Source: Termitomyces sp. T153 (taxonomy: Eukaryota; Basidiomycota; Agaricomycetes; Agaricales; Lyophyllaceae). Taken from it: a stretch of 64,000 nt of DNA. The notes below the pieces were generated by a model. That model did not search any database and was not told where the DNA came from. It was given only the letters and a program-made list of their open reading frames with translations. Within the stretch, counting starts at the first letter, position 1; each line of letters starts with the position of its first letter. Position numbers and translations under genes: made by a program. Below, one piece after another: positions 21,176-32,376 of this stretch. The stretch covers positions 868,001 to 932,000 of the forward strand of contig JACKQL020000010.1 in the NCBI GenBank assembly GCA_018296165.2, read 5' to 3'.

Positions 21176-22517
21176 TGCTGGTGTGATTATTACCATTCTA
21201 CACTATCCTCACTTTGCTAGTGCCATTGTTGGCACATGGATCATGGCTTAGGTGCTCCCCAGCTTGGCAAATTGGGCCTGGTATCTTGGACTTCTCAACC
21301 TCATAAGCTTCTTCCCTTTCTCCCTACATTTTCTTACATGTTCAGCCAGGCCTTCTCTGACCAGGCTGACTTCACTTGTATTGCCAACCAATCTGGGCTT
21401 TCTGATGTCCTTTTAGACATTCTCAAGCTTCCTCCCACTGCCTGAGATGTTTCAGCTAGTCCCAAGCTTTTGCCAATGTCTTTTTTTCAAACCTCCCATA
21501 CTCAATCCCTTTTCATATGCTACCCCACTTTTAGAAACATCATGCACAGGATCACAATGTTGCTATGGCTAGTCCATCCCTTGTTTCTTTCACCAAGCAC
21601 AAGGCTAATGTAGAGTTGGTTAGCTTGCTGTCTCAATATCCTCACTCATTGACTCAACACCCTTTCTTTGCATTTCACTCCTACTCAGATTGATCCTAGA
21701 AGCAAACCAAAACCAAAAAAAGTCAAAGCTTCTCTTAGTGCCAGTAAGCTCCTTCTTCCTTGCATAGCTTCTTTCTCACAAAGTTTCTTTGCTATTTTTA
21801 GCTAGCCACAAGCATGGTGGTAATGCCACTTTGGCACTTCTCCACCAAGTTAATGCCATGCTTGAGGCCATGTTGCTAGCTGACAATCCCAATCTTGTTC
21901 TCCATGCCTCTCTCAAGAAGCACCAAGAGGCTGTTGAACTCATGGCTCAGCAGCAGCTCTTTTCTCTTGACATTACCCTCTAGACTTTCAAGCTGATCTC
22001 AGATCATCTCAACCACCTTAACAAGGCTTTGGGCCCCTCTGAAGTTAATTGTACTGGTGCTTTGCTTGGTGAATTAATGTTACTGCCAAGGTGAGCCTTC
22101 TTTTTCTTTTTCAATCACCTTCTCTTCCCTAACCCATTCTTTAAGTCTTTAGCTGACAATTCCAACATAGGACTCATCAATTCCTCCAAGACCAGTGCTG
22201 AAATCAGCACTGCCTCTGCCTTAATTAGCTTTAATTATGTCCCTTTTGTATCCCTTACTTTGTATACTCCCCTAATTAATGCCATATTACCTGAAATTGT
22301 ACAAATCTTAAGTTTTTGACTTATTTTCCTAAGCCTTATTCTTAAGTCCACTAAACACTCAATTCATGATCTGATTGCTCATGGAGCTTTATTGATCCAA
22401 ATGATAGTTCAGTATGGCCTTATCAGAAGGTTTTTGGATTTCTTCCCTTAGCTCTTTCAACTTAGCTGGTGTAATATCTACCCAATGCTCCAGGCCTTGA
22501 GGTAGCACCAACTGCTT
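21176..22517. other. Internal Gypsy region without recognised domain
   Basis: Between the SINE-like insert and the end of integrase lies 1.3 kb of CpG-poor sequence. A plus-strand open frame at 21,789-21,983 (NAMLEAMLLADNPNLVLHAS, then KKHQEAVELMAQQQLFSL) looks protein-like and runs against the element. It may be a captured or older sequence. No family was recognised. Confidence 0.3.
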
Positions 22518-23407
22518 TCAAGCTTGATAAGGTACAACCCTGAATGCTGCTACCCTCATCTGACAAACTGACTCATCCAGTTCTGCCACAATGTAATTAC
22601 CACCTCTGGTTCTGGCAATGACTACCATAGGCCCATAAAAACATAGTAATATTTTGGTACTAAGCAAGCTTTCAGTGACCATGTTCTTCACCAAGACTAA
22701 GTCCAAGGGTTAAAATTGAAGCCTTTGATTGAGTGCTAGCCTCTACTAAATCAAAAATCAGAGCTGGATGAGCTCCAGTGACCATAAAGTATGGTGAACA
22801 TCCAAATCTCTGCTGGATAGTAATGCAATCACTCCACATTACATGGAAGAAGAATCAGAACCATTTGGTGCAATCTTCACAAGCTTCAAACAAAGCTTGC
22901 CTAACATCCCAATTCAATTCTGCCATTCACTGGGGAGTTGTATGGGGAGATGGCAATGCCTCTAATTCCATATTTACTTTCCAACCAAGCTGTGACTTTC
23001 TTGAATTGACCAGCATTATCTGTGATAATATCAGAAATGCAGCCCCAGCAACAGATCACATCTTCAAACAACCATTGGCCAATTGTTTTATAGTTCTCTT
23101 TGCACAGGGGCTTCCCTTCCATCCAAGAAGACAATGCACACCTGCCATGGACAATGTACTTGCAGCCATTTGAAGCTGGAGTCATGTGCATGTTATCAAT
23201 GTGGATTGTTCTGAAGGTAGAGGGTGTAGAGGTCACAGTGGGAGCTCTGTTTACAACTGTCTTCTGACATATCTGACAGTTGTGACAAGTCCCAACATAC
23301 CTCTGAACATTTCCATCAATTCCTGGCCACCAAAATTGTTCTTGTATCAACATTTTGGTTGTATAAGTTCCCCCATGCCCCAAGGCATCATGGGCTGATT
23401 TAAGCAT
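22518..23407 (-). pseudogene. Gypsy integrase
   Basis: The HHCC zinc-binding start (HDALGHGG ... CHNCQICQK) precedes the core with candidate catalytic residues in IHIDNMHM, IITDNAGQF and YNSPVNGRIE. The end ([20 protein letters not shown]) matches the GPY/F module. The three acidic residues are still visible, but the frame breaks between core and C-terminus. Confidence 0.8.
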
Positions 23408-23870
23408 AACATTTGTCCATTGATATTGACTACAAGCTTATGCCTGGCCTCATGATTGCACTTGTGCAGTCTCCCCTTTAGAATCAAAGAAGACCTGTCT
23501 TGCACACCTCTTAAACTTGTCTGGGTCCCAACCCTGCAAACCTTCAGGTTCTTTGCTTGGGTCTTGTAGCTAACTTTGTACAATTGGTAGCAAAGCATCT
23601 CACTATTCACTCTCACCACCTTTCCTATGCTCTAGGTAGGCTTGTAAGTCTGCTTCCTTGTTCTTTTCAGTATTTTCTGTAGGTAACAGAAGCTGAGAGA
23701 GAGATAGTACTGCAACAGGATCCATTCTGGATGCCTGCTGCTGAATTAGAATTGCCTTCCTAAGCTCTGCTTCTTGAGACCTTGCATTAAGTTCTTTTTA
23801 AAAGTCTGATACTTGAGTGGCTACTGCATGTAGATAGCCACCTCTAGTGTCAACTTGATCTGCAAACTTT

Positions 23871-25583
23871 TCAAGTGCAAGGGTTCCCACTCCTCCCAGC
23901 CTGGTTCATTGTTGGTTTTAGCTGGATATTCAAAGTGCATAGTCTCTGGGTTGTCCACCAACTCTCAATCAACAGGTGGGCACTCCTCATCTCCTGGAGG
24001 CTTGAGCCTACATCTTCAATCCACCTCATAATGGTGGCATTAGGTCCTACTCCAGGATTTCTTAGCATTCCCTCTCAATACTTGGCATCTGTCTCTACTA
24101 CAAGCTTCCTACAACCAACTAGCCAATACTAATTAGCTTGCAAAGCCCTCATCAGACCATAGAGTTCTCTTTTAGGTTGTGAGAACCTTGCCTCCCTCTT
24201 ATTTAAGGTGATGGATCCTAGCTTAGCACAAGTGCATTGTTTAGGATTGTCTGGAGCTTCCTGGAATATTCCAAAGCCCACTGCCATCCAAGAAGTGTCA
24301 ACTGATAGGACCACTGCCCCCCCTGACTCATAGTCAAGTGGTTTTAGAGGTGCACTTGCAGCTAGCAACTTCTTCAACTGAGCCATTGCTGACTGCTGTT
24401 CCTCACCCCAAACAAATGGTGTGTGGTTTTGAGTTAACATATTAATGGGTCCAGCCACTTTGGCATAGTCTTTAATGAACATCTTAAAGGTACTACAAGT
24501 ACCTAGGAAAGCTCTGACATCTAACTTATCCTGGCAATCACCCTACCCCATAACAATGGCCAACTGCTTAGTTTCAGATTTCTGTCCCTCATAGGAACAC
24601 CTGTGTCCAACCACAATCTCATCTGCACAGACCACTGACTTCTTCTAAGAGAAAGTTCCTCCAGCAAATTTGATTCTTTGTAACACCCTGTTTACATTCT
24701 GCAGATGTTCCCATACAAATCTCCTAATGCTTGGATTCTCTGGAATAACCTCATAGCCTCTATTTAGTAATTCATACCTGTGAGGTGGACCTCTGACTGG
24801 CACAGCATCAATATATGGCCAAGTTACATGAGGTATCTCATCTTTCAAGAGGAAGGTAATGTCATCATGAAAGATTGGTACTGAATTTGTCCAGCCCATT
24901 GGAGGTCTTACCAACCTTAGAGCACCAAAGGGTGTCTGAAAGGTGGTATAGTCCCTAGACCTCACATACAACACACTCTCATCATATCCCACATACAAGT
25001 CAAAGATTCCTCCACAAGCTCTGCCAGCAAGGTGACTAGCTAACTCATCAGTTTCTGGTGGCAACCCAGAATGTGCTATGGTCACTTTGTTTAAAGACTC
25101 CAAGCTGTGAACTATCCTCAAACTTTCACCATCTTTCTTCAATACTGTGAACCACTGGGATCTGTATGAAGAGTTGGATGGCTCATACACTCCTGCCTCA
25201 ATTTTCTGCTTTATCATCTGGCAGATTTTATCTCTGAGTCCAGGAGCAATGGGAATGTTCTTCAATACCCAGGGGGTGTGAGGAATTGCTGGCATCACCA
25301 CTGGAGGGAAGAATTCCTCCTTGAGCCTACCTCTTTGAGAATCATCCCATGCAAAAGCCTTATTCTGCAGCATCATTAGATGATGTACTGCCTTCATCTC
25401 CTCTGGCCATGAGAAACCATCACTATGTAGTTGGTCAATGATTTCCTTGCACTCAGCAGTATACTTTCCTGTGGGTTTGAAATCAGGTGGATTTGGGTAT
25501 GACTGTGGCATGTCTGGTGGATCTCCAGTGATGCACCTTTCAATTCTAAACAGCTCATGAGAGCTTCCTAGTACAGGTTTCAC
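23871..25583 (-). pseudogene. Gypsy reverse transcriptase and RNase H
   Basis: The 312-codon frame at 24,645-25,583 holds RT motifs (FFPPVVMPAIPHTPWVLKNI, DGESLRIVHSLESLNKVT, FQTPFGALRLVRPPMGWTNS). The active-site box reads PYIDAVPVRGP, so the second Asp of YxDD is Ala. The following frame, 24,129-24,482, holds the connection/RNase H start (PFVWGEEQQSAMAQLKKLL, DTSWMAVGFGIFQE). The 23,871-24,128 part is badly broken. The enzyme is dead. Confidence 0.8.
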
Positions 25584-26127
25584 CTTTCTAGCAACAGGTC
25601 TGTATTTCTTAGAAAATACTTGTGCAGTTTCCCCACATCTGCTTCTAACTCTAGGCCCTCCTGCTGTACTAAGATCTCTTACAACTTTTCTGGTATCTGA
25701 TACAGCTGCCCATTTAGATAGGCTGCTAATGTCTTCTCATTTCTTTCTCCAACATCTTCCTCTGCAGAAAAGGCCTGCAGATACACATATCTCAACTTCT
25801 GGTTCTTAAATCCACTATTATTTATAGTGTATCCAGTCATGACTAATTACCCATTCTCCTTTTCTCCAAACATCACTGCAACCTCTCCCTGGTCACTGAC
25901 CAGTTCATGGCACCTTTCTTCTTTGAAGAGTGGGCAGGGCCATCTGGCAACCAGTATTAGGATGTCAGATACTTATAATGGCACTGCTATCTTGAAGATT
26001 TTGTATGTTGCTTTCTGTCAGTGTGTCAAAAGGATGACCCAACAAGACAGTATAAGCTGGCTTGACAAAGATATACACTTGTGATAATAAATAGTGAAGC
26101 CTTTTCAGCAAAGGTAAATAGAACATT

Positions 26128-26898
26128 TCATGCTAGACCAACTGATTCATTTACTTGACTATTGGCACTCTTCATCCTCAAGCATATGTCTGGATCCCAT
26201 GTCAATCCTAAATGTAGTGCCTCATCTAGTATCATACAGACTATCTGAGAGACACTGTCTAGAATTGTCTCCACCTGCTCCTTTTGATTGACAATGAGGT
26301 TCAAAGATCTTGACACTAGTAAATCTCTAGCCACATTGACTACTACTGACTTTTCCCCTGGAGGGATATTTTCCAAGTAAGTGGCCACACAATACTGATG
26401 CACTACTGCCCCAGTAGGCCATCCAACCTGTGTTCCATCTGCAATGAAGTATGTTGCAACTAGTAGGTTGTTGACATCTACTTGTCTCAACTGTCCTCTT
26501 GCTATGGCAGACTGGTTTTGTACTGCTGCTTTTGGGATATTAGAATCTCCAGCCTTAGTCCCTGATTTGAGAGTCAACTTCTGTATCATTGCATCTCTCA
26601 ACTTTGGAGACAAATCCAACAGTTCTTTTGTATTGAAAGGGACTGAAGCCTCCCAGAGCTTATCAATAGCTCTATCCAACTCTCTCTTTGTTCCTTGAAA
26701 GGAACTCTCAACAGTGGCTGGCACTGGCAGATCTGGTCCCTCATTGAGGGCTGAAACCTTCTCAAAAGGTAGGTCTAGTTTTGGTGCAACTTTAAGTGGA
26801 ATCAACAGAGTTAGCTTTTCTTTCCAGGATTTTTCAGGAGTTCTCTCTGGCAATGAGGATACTCCTGGATGAGATGCCTCTTTCCTAATTGCCTGCAT
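26128..26898 (-). pseudogene. Gypsy polyprotein segment between gag and RT, protease region
   Basis: A 256-codon frame with ELLDLSPKLRDAMIQKL and ATYFIADGTQVGWPTGAVVH. The order between gag and RT and the strand-rich C-terminal half fit a retropepsin-containing segment. A clear D-S/T-G triad is not visible, so the protease identity is by position only. Confidence 0.5.
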
Positions 26899-26991
26899 TG
26901 AGTCATTTAAAAATCTTTAGAGGAAGATTTCTGTCCTTCAGAACTAGCTGTGTTCCTTGTGTTGACAACACAACTGAGCATCTCAGCCATT

Positions 26992-28236
26992 TTATTGAAA
27001 CCTTCCTCCAAGTCCCCTGAGTGGTCTGACTCTTTCTATTGAATGTGCTTTAGCATGTTCCCTTGTGTCTCTAGCAGAGTTTACATAAGTAGAGTAAGTG
27101 ACTGTCTCTGGAGAGTCATCTTCTGGCCATCCAAAGTACATGCTCACTTGCTTATCATGTACCTGCACTAGTCTAGCATGAGGAGATATACTAGCAGGAT
27201 CCCTAGGTAAAGGAGCACCATTAGGTAGTCTGGCCCTCCCTTCCAACAAGATAATCCATCCCTTTTGTACATCTGCCTTGATAACTTCACACTCTAAGAT
27301 TCTATGTCCAGTTTGCCAACAATAGAAGCAAGTAACACCACTTCTCCCAGACATTGGAAATGAAGGAGGCCCCTCTGCCCTTATACCCTGGTTTTCTTTG
27401 GTGATCAAGAAGGTATTGTGCATGTTCAAGTGACCAGCTTGCAAGGCTTGCATGACACTCTGGATGCTCCCCATCTGCTTCCCAATGGTAACCACAGCAT
27501 CTTGTAGATGAGCCATTTTCTCCTCCACTTCCTCCTCCTTGATGTTCCCTTTAGTAGTTTCCACTTTCTCCACTCTCTCCTCTCTAGGGCTCCTTACAGT
27601 AGCACCATCTATCAAGGTCCCTACTACTGTCAGCACTTCTGATAGGTCTTATTTGTTGTCCTTGTGCCTATTCCTAGCAGGGTCCTTGTACTGGCCATAT
27701 CTACTGATCAATCTTTCTTCTATTACATCTCCAAAAGCTGGTGTAAAGTATCCTAGAAATTTGTCTATCAGAGACCCATTCCCAGTGATGTTAGCCACCT
27801 TCTTAGCCTCAGCTCTAAACTTCCTTATGAGAGAGTGGATCTCTGTGGTATCACTCCTGCTGAGCCTGGCATGCTCCCTACAGATCCAATCCAGGTTTGC
27901 TACACTGCCTGTATCACCAACTGCCTCTAGGTATGACTCCTTGATCTCCTTTTCAAAGGTATCCCAAGTATGTTCATCTCCATAAGAACCAAATCCTAGC
28001 CACTCCTGCTCAGTCTGAGCATCCACATATTCCAATATTCACTTCTCTCTTTCTCTATCTCCCTGAATATCAGCATGCTTAAACAAAGAGTTCATCCTTT
28101 GTAAAAACCACCACACCTCAGAGGACTCAGTGTGCTTAAACTTAGGTGCATCCCCACTGTCAGGCAGTGGTAGTTTATATCTGGTGTTTTGCTCCATGAT
28201 TCTGACCAAGCTGGTTGATTCAAGAACAGGAGACAA
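26992..28236 (-). pseudogene. Gypsy gag with CCHC zinc knuckle
   Basis: Three consecutive frames (28,039-28,236, 27,649-28,035 and 26,992-27,636) form the capsid-like region. WLGFGSYGDEHTWDTFEKEI and FLGYFTPAFGDVIEERLISR are retrotransposon-gag-like helices. A coiled coil and a zinc knuckle, CFYCWQTGHRILEC (C-x2-C-x4-H-x4-C), lie near 27,300. The frame is interrupted near 27,640 and 28,037. Confidence 0.75.
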
Positions 28237-28513
28237 AAGTTGGTTTTCATTTGAGGCTGACTTGTCAGAACAAAGTTTTTGTTGTCTAAGTGCAACTTCA
28301 GGTTAGGCAAAAGAAATACTGTGCCCTTGCTAGTAGCACAAGTTTCCCTTTTTCTCAGGGTAAAAGAGTTTTGAACCTTTGGTTTAATAACCTTAGGTGT
28401 ACTGGGCCAAGACCCAGGTGAAGCAAAACTAATGTTTCTTTTGGTAGACTCCTCACAGAGGTCCAAAAAGTGAGTTTTGTGCAACAAAGCCCCTTGCAGT
28501 GGGCTCCAGACTA

Positions 28514-28934
28514 TGCAAAATGTAAGTTTTGATGTCGTCAAATTGAGCAGATCAACTAATCAAACTTTTAATTCACAGTTGTTTGAGGGCTTAGTTACAT
28601 GCAAAATCCCACTTAGAATAGAACTAATATTGATATTTTTATGATTTTACTCAAATGCTTGAGACAGCTTCACACAAAAGAATGGGTGCAATAGTATATT
28701 AACTAATCCCAAAGCAACTATTACTCATAAGCCTAAGAGATCCACTCCCTAGGGTATCTCTAAGCCATGGTACATAGACTGCTTGCCCCAACTGCCCAAA
28801 ATCTCCCTCCTTTTAGAGCCTTACCCTCATGCATGAACCATGGCTTATCCTTGTGTTTTTGTCATCTGTTTGAGAATGCCAGTGGCCAGTAGCCAATTTT
28901 GAACTGTATCAGCCATATTGATAATTCTATTCCT
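28514..28934 (-). repeat. 5' LTR of the Gypsy element
   Basis: Pairs with 20,585-21,005. In the sense direction the internal region follows immediately (TAGTCTGGAGCCCACTGC), the expected place for the primer-binding site. Confidence 0.85.
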
Positions 28935-29414
28935 CTGTCTTTTCCCCCATCCTTCATCTCATTCTGTATCCTTCTTGAGCTTTTGCCTACTGGAGCTCCC
29001 TAGGTCAACTCTTTTGCTGATCTTTGTGGGTTTTTGGGAAGGTGTTTCAGTGGGTTTTTGAGGGGAGGGGAGGGGGGGAGGGTACCCTCATCCGATCGTT
29101 AGACCACGGATCTATGATCCGTGATCGGCTTGCCGGCTTGAGTGTATTGCCACTCCCTGTGCCCCTGCCGTCAGTTTTTGATGGCTAGCTGCTATGTCGT
29201 CAACACTGGTCTTTCTGTCGTTGCTGGACATCGTACGGGACTGGTGCTGGCTTTGAGGTGCATCCAACATCTACACTTTTCAACGTCATCTTTGACCTTA
29301 CAGTTTTCAACTCTCATTATAGATATATATGTATTTATATCACAAATATATTGAATTTTGGACTGATCTCTTCGTCTCTTGTTTGAGACCGCCGTATCAA
29401 CGTCTCCTCTTTCG
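28935..29414. other. Transposon/host boundary with G-run and hairpin
   Basis: CpG reappears after about 29,090. A G-rich run (GGGGAGGGGAGGGGGGGAGG, about 29,063-29,082) is followed by a perfect hairpin, CACGGATC-TAT-GATCCGTG (29,105-29,123). An AT-rich TATA-like stretch at about 29,318-29,340 may drive the next small gene. Confidence 0.5.
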
Positions 29415-29673
29415 ATGCCTTCTCGAGTCGTACACTACCCTTCTGTTTCGGCGTCATCCACCAATACCAACGCTTCATCGACTTCAACCACGTTGTTTCA
29501 TTCAACCCCTGGTCCTGCAATTACTGCTTATAGGTGTCATTCGAATCCAGTTGGACGTGAGTCACCTTTTCGTCCTTTATCATACTCTCTCGGACTGCAT
29601 TACAGGAGCACTTGATGAGTCCTTCCTTGGACGTATACCCGCGCCGGAATTTGACGACAAAGATGAAGCTTGA
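29415..29673 (+). CDS. Small two-exon protein, 69 residues, unknown
   Basis: Exons 29,415-29,556 and 29,606-29,673 sum to 210 nt. The intron (49 nt) is GTGAGT...TTACAG. The peptide begins MPSRVVHYPSVSASS, is Ser/Thr-rich, and ends with an acidic tail, PAPEFDDKDEA. Splicing replaces a read-through with a clean in-frame continuation (NPVG-R-ALDESFLGR). There is no signal peptide or known domain. It lies in the CpG-normal island next to the GMC gene. Support is splice logic only. Confidence 0.38.
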
Positions 29674-30000
29674 AGCGATATGGACTTGCTGTTGAACGCC
29701 ATTCAGTGTCTCGCCATTTAGCAATACCATACAATTGTTTCAGATGTTCAGACGATACCCAATTTCTGCTTCCAGTGGTGTGTTGATTCGAATGATATAT
29801 ATTCGGCCAAGATATCTGGTTAATCTTGCAGCAATTGCCTAATCAGCCCCGTCAATATCGATGTTAACTCACGAAAACTCTTCGGACAGCTGCCAAAAAG
29901 CTAAGCTGAGTCAGAAGGCAATATCAAGTACGGGATTTCAACATTCGTTGACGATTAACGAGTGAATTATAAATAATATGTATGTAGTTCTAATTCTAAT
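29674..30000. other. Intergenic, no gene seen
   Basis: AT-rich sequence between two convergent genes. It probably includes both 3' regions. Confidence 0.45.
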
Positions 30001-32293
30001 TTAAATCGATAAACATGCATCTGAATAGAGTGATGGAGTATAACAATATAGATGCGGAAAACGTATTTCATGAATGGGAAGTGTTACCGAAGATAGATAA
30101 TATGTGTGGTCAGACTCGGGCGATTGAACGCACTGGTAGCTAGTCACCTGATTCGCAGCCTTGATTAAATCCGAGGCTCTCTCCGCAACAACGTAAACCG
30201 GAACTTGAGGGTGAGCACTGGGAACAAATGGCTGGACCGCCCCATATAGTCAGGAATTTATGCCACAAAAGTGAAGAGTGGAACATACCAGAACGGAAGC
30301 ATCAACAACTCTGACTCCCGCTATCTTTTTGACCTTCAAATCCGGATCGACGACACCGTTGTTGGCTCCTTTGGGTGACATACTGGCCGTACCGACTGGA
30401 TGGAAGATCGTTGCAGCGTTCTTTTGTACGTACGCGTCAATCTGGGTATCTGTCATCGCATTTTCTAGGCCGTTGATCGGGCTTATGACATAACCTGCCC
30501 AAGAGGGGGCTGTGAGGAATTCGAGACTGCTCTTCACTGCAGCGCGCATAGCGACTTTGTCGAAGTCGGTCTTCAAGAGAGCAGGATCAATGAGAGGTGT
30601 ATCGAAGAAGTTGTTGGACCGTAGCTTGATGGATCCACGGGAGGTCGGTGTCAGGACAACGTTGGAAAGTCCGAGGAAGTTTCCGGTGGGAGGAGATGTG
30701 GTAATAGCGAGGGAGTTCTGGTAGAAGAAGGTATGTCAGCGGAGCCTGAGTGGGAATTTTGAACACACACAGCAACAATGAGCTCATAATGGGCTGAGTG
30801 AGGACCAGCAGAAGGATCTCGAGTGGTTTTGAAGATCGGATCGTTGTTTGGGAGACGTATGAATCCCAGATGAGACGCAATAGTGTCAACAAGGAACCCG
30901 GTGCCCGTCTTCTGCCAGAACGCAATGTCTTGAGCTGCGATTGTGGCGTTGCGAGTGAAGTCATCGAAGGTGTCTGTAGAATTGACTAGGAATCCATTTC
31001 CAAGCAGTGCGTGGTCCGACATGTTTTCGCCGACATCCGCGAGGTCGACAATTGGCTTGATTCCAACAGCCTTGAGGTCAGTGGTCTTGCCTATTCCAGA
31101 GTTCAAAAGGATCTGGGGAGTGCCGACAGTACCTGCAGAGAGTATGACTTCGCGGGTCGCAGTCACATGTTGTATTGATCCTACGGGCAGGATAAGTACG
31201 GTAAGAGCACAAGAAACATGGTGTTGTTACCATCAGATTCAAGACGATATTCGACGCTTCGGAACTCAGGGAGACCCTTTACTGTGCCTGTCTGCAGAAG
31301 ACGAGATACTCGAGCCCCAAGTACAATATGAAGGTTGGGTCGCTGGCGAAAGTTTGGGGCCAAATATGATGTCGAGGAGCTGCTGCGCCTTGGACCGTTG
31401 GTAGTCGTCTGTACCCAACCTATAGTGGGAATAAGTGAAACTCTTTCATCCTATAATAAATAGTTACCGAATCCCAAGCCGTTACCGCTATTGATATCGA
31501 GGTTAAACGAAAAGTCCCCTTTAAGTTGGCTTGTAGCGTCGATGATTCGGCCATCAATCGGAGTCGGGAATCCGGAGACGCTGACGGGCATTATTCCGGA
31601 TGTGCTGTGGACTTTTAAGTCGACTTGGTTGCTGACATCATGGTGGTCAACTGGAGCAGTGAAATTTTCATTTTTCTTGAAGTATTGTTGCATATTGTTC
31701 CAGGACCATCCCTGATCTCCTGTAACTTTAGCGTAACGATTGAAATCATCTCGAGTACCACGAGTATAAAACAGGTAGTCTGATAAACGTAAACGAGTGA
31801 CTTGGGCGCAAAATATATAAGGTATACTCACTGACAGAGCTCGACCCTCCTAAAACGTGACCACGAGGATATGGGATTGAACGGCCTCCGAGACCAGGCT
31901 GAGCAACAGTGGTGTAATTCCAATCCCATGGTGTGTTTGGTGTATCTTCATGACAAAGGAAAGGGATTTCCAGCCGTAGTACACCCTCATCGCTGTAAAT
32001 AAGGAAGGTGTGAAGTCGTTTCGGGTATACAATGAGAAATAGACCTACTCTGGGCCTGCTTCGATAAGCAAGACATGGTAGTTAGGATTTTCTGTCAGCC
32101 TGTTGGCCAATACTGCTCCAGCGTTTCCACCTGGACATCGTGATTAGTCAACTCGATTGTACAACTACGGGAGCCACGTACCACCAACAACTATGAAGTC
32201 GTAAGGATTATTAGTAAAGTTGGCTGCAAGAGCAGCAAGAGAGAGACGATTCAGTGCAAGAGCAAGAACTAGGGTGTTGATTAGAGCAAACAT
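30001..32293 (-). CDS. Secreted GMC oxidoreductase, aryl-alcohol-oxidase type (AA3_2)
   Basis: Eight exons: 32182-32293, 32049-32130, 31832-31992, 31468-31779, 31231-31419, 30771-31180, 30289-30717 and from 30231 down. The seven introns are 48-57 nt, and all junctions keep frame. The N-terminus (MFALINTLVLALALNRLSLA) is a signal peptide. The FAD dinucleotide fold is DFIVVGGGNAGAVLANRLTE, the GMC motif PRGHVLGGSSSVN, and the second signature GTVGTPQILLNSGIG. The catalytic His is in ATIFHPVGTASMSPKG and the second His in PSAHPQVPVYVVAERASDLI. Such enzymes oxidise aromatic or aliphatic alcohols with O2 and supply H2O2 to peroxidases during lignocellulose decay. The last exon, read through, ends at 30,001, giving 641 residues. 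However, a GTGACT donor right after KAANQ (30,149) suggests another intron and a total near 600, the usual family length. The 3' end is unsettled. Confidence 0.88.
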
Positions 32294-32368
32294 GATAGGT
32301 GATGATGTCTAGGTCAAGAGGAGAAGCAAAGGAAATGGACGATGACTTTTTATTGAAAGAAACCACCT

Positions 32369-32376
32369 CTTTTATA
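32369..32376 (-). promoter_or_regulatory. TATA box of the GMC oxidoreductase gene
   Basis: TATAAAAG on the minus strand, 76 bp upstream of the start codon. The spacing fits a leader of about 45 nt. Confidence 0.5.

Larger units (their letters stand above)
20585..28934 (-). mobile_element. Gypsy LTR retrotransposon, full LTR-to-LTR, defective
   Basis: Two direct 421-bp LTRs bracket an internal region whose reading direction is minus: gag, a second polyprotein segment, RT/RNase H, then integrase. By eye I count about a dozen substitutions between the LTRs. The LTRs end in TTTTGCA in the sense direction, but no TG start or target-site duplication is apparent. Every coding segment has stops or frameshifts. 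A SINE-like insert lies at the inner edge of the 3' LTR. The gene order with integrase last is Gypsy, not Copia. Confidence 0.85.

Noticed and set aside
20585..28934. Target-site duplication for the Gypsy element
   Set aside because: The bases outside the two LTRs (GTTGA on the left, CTGTC on the right) do not match. One end may have been altered.
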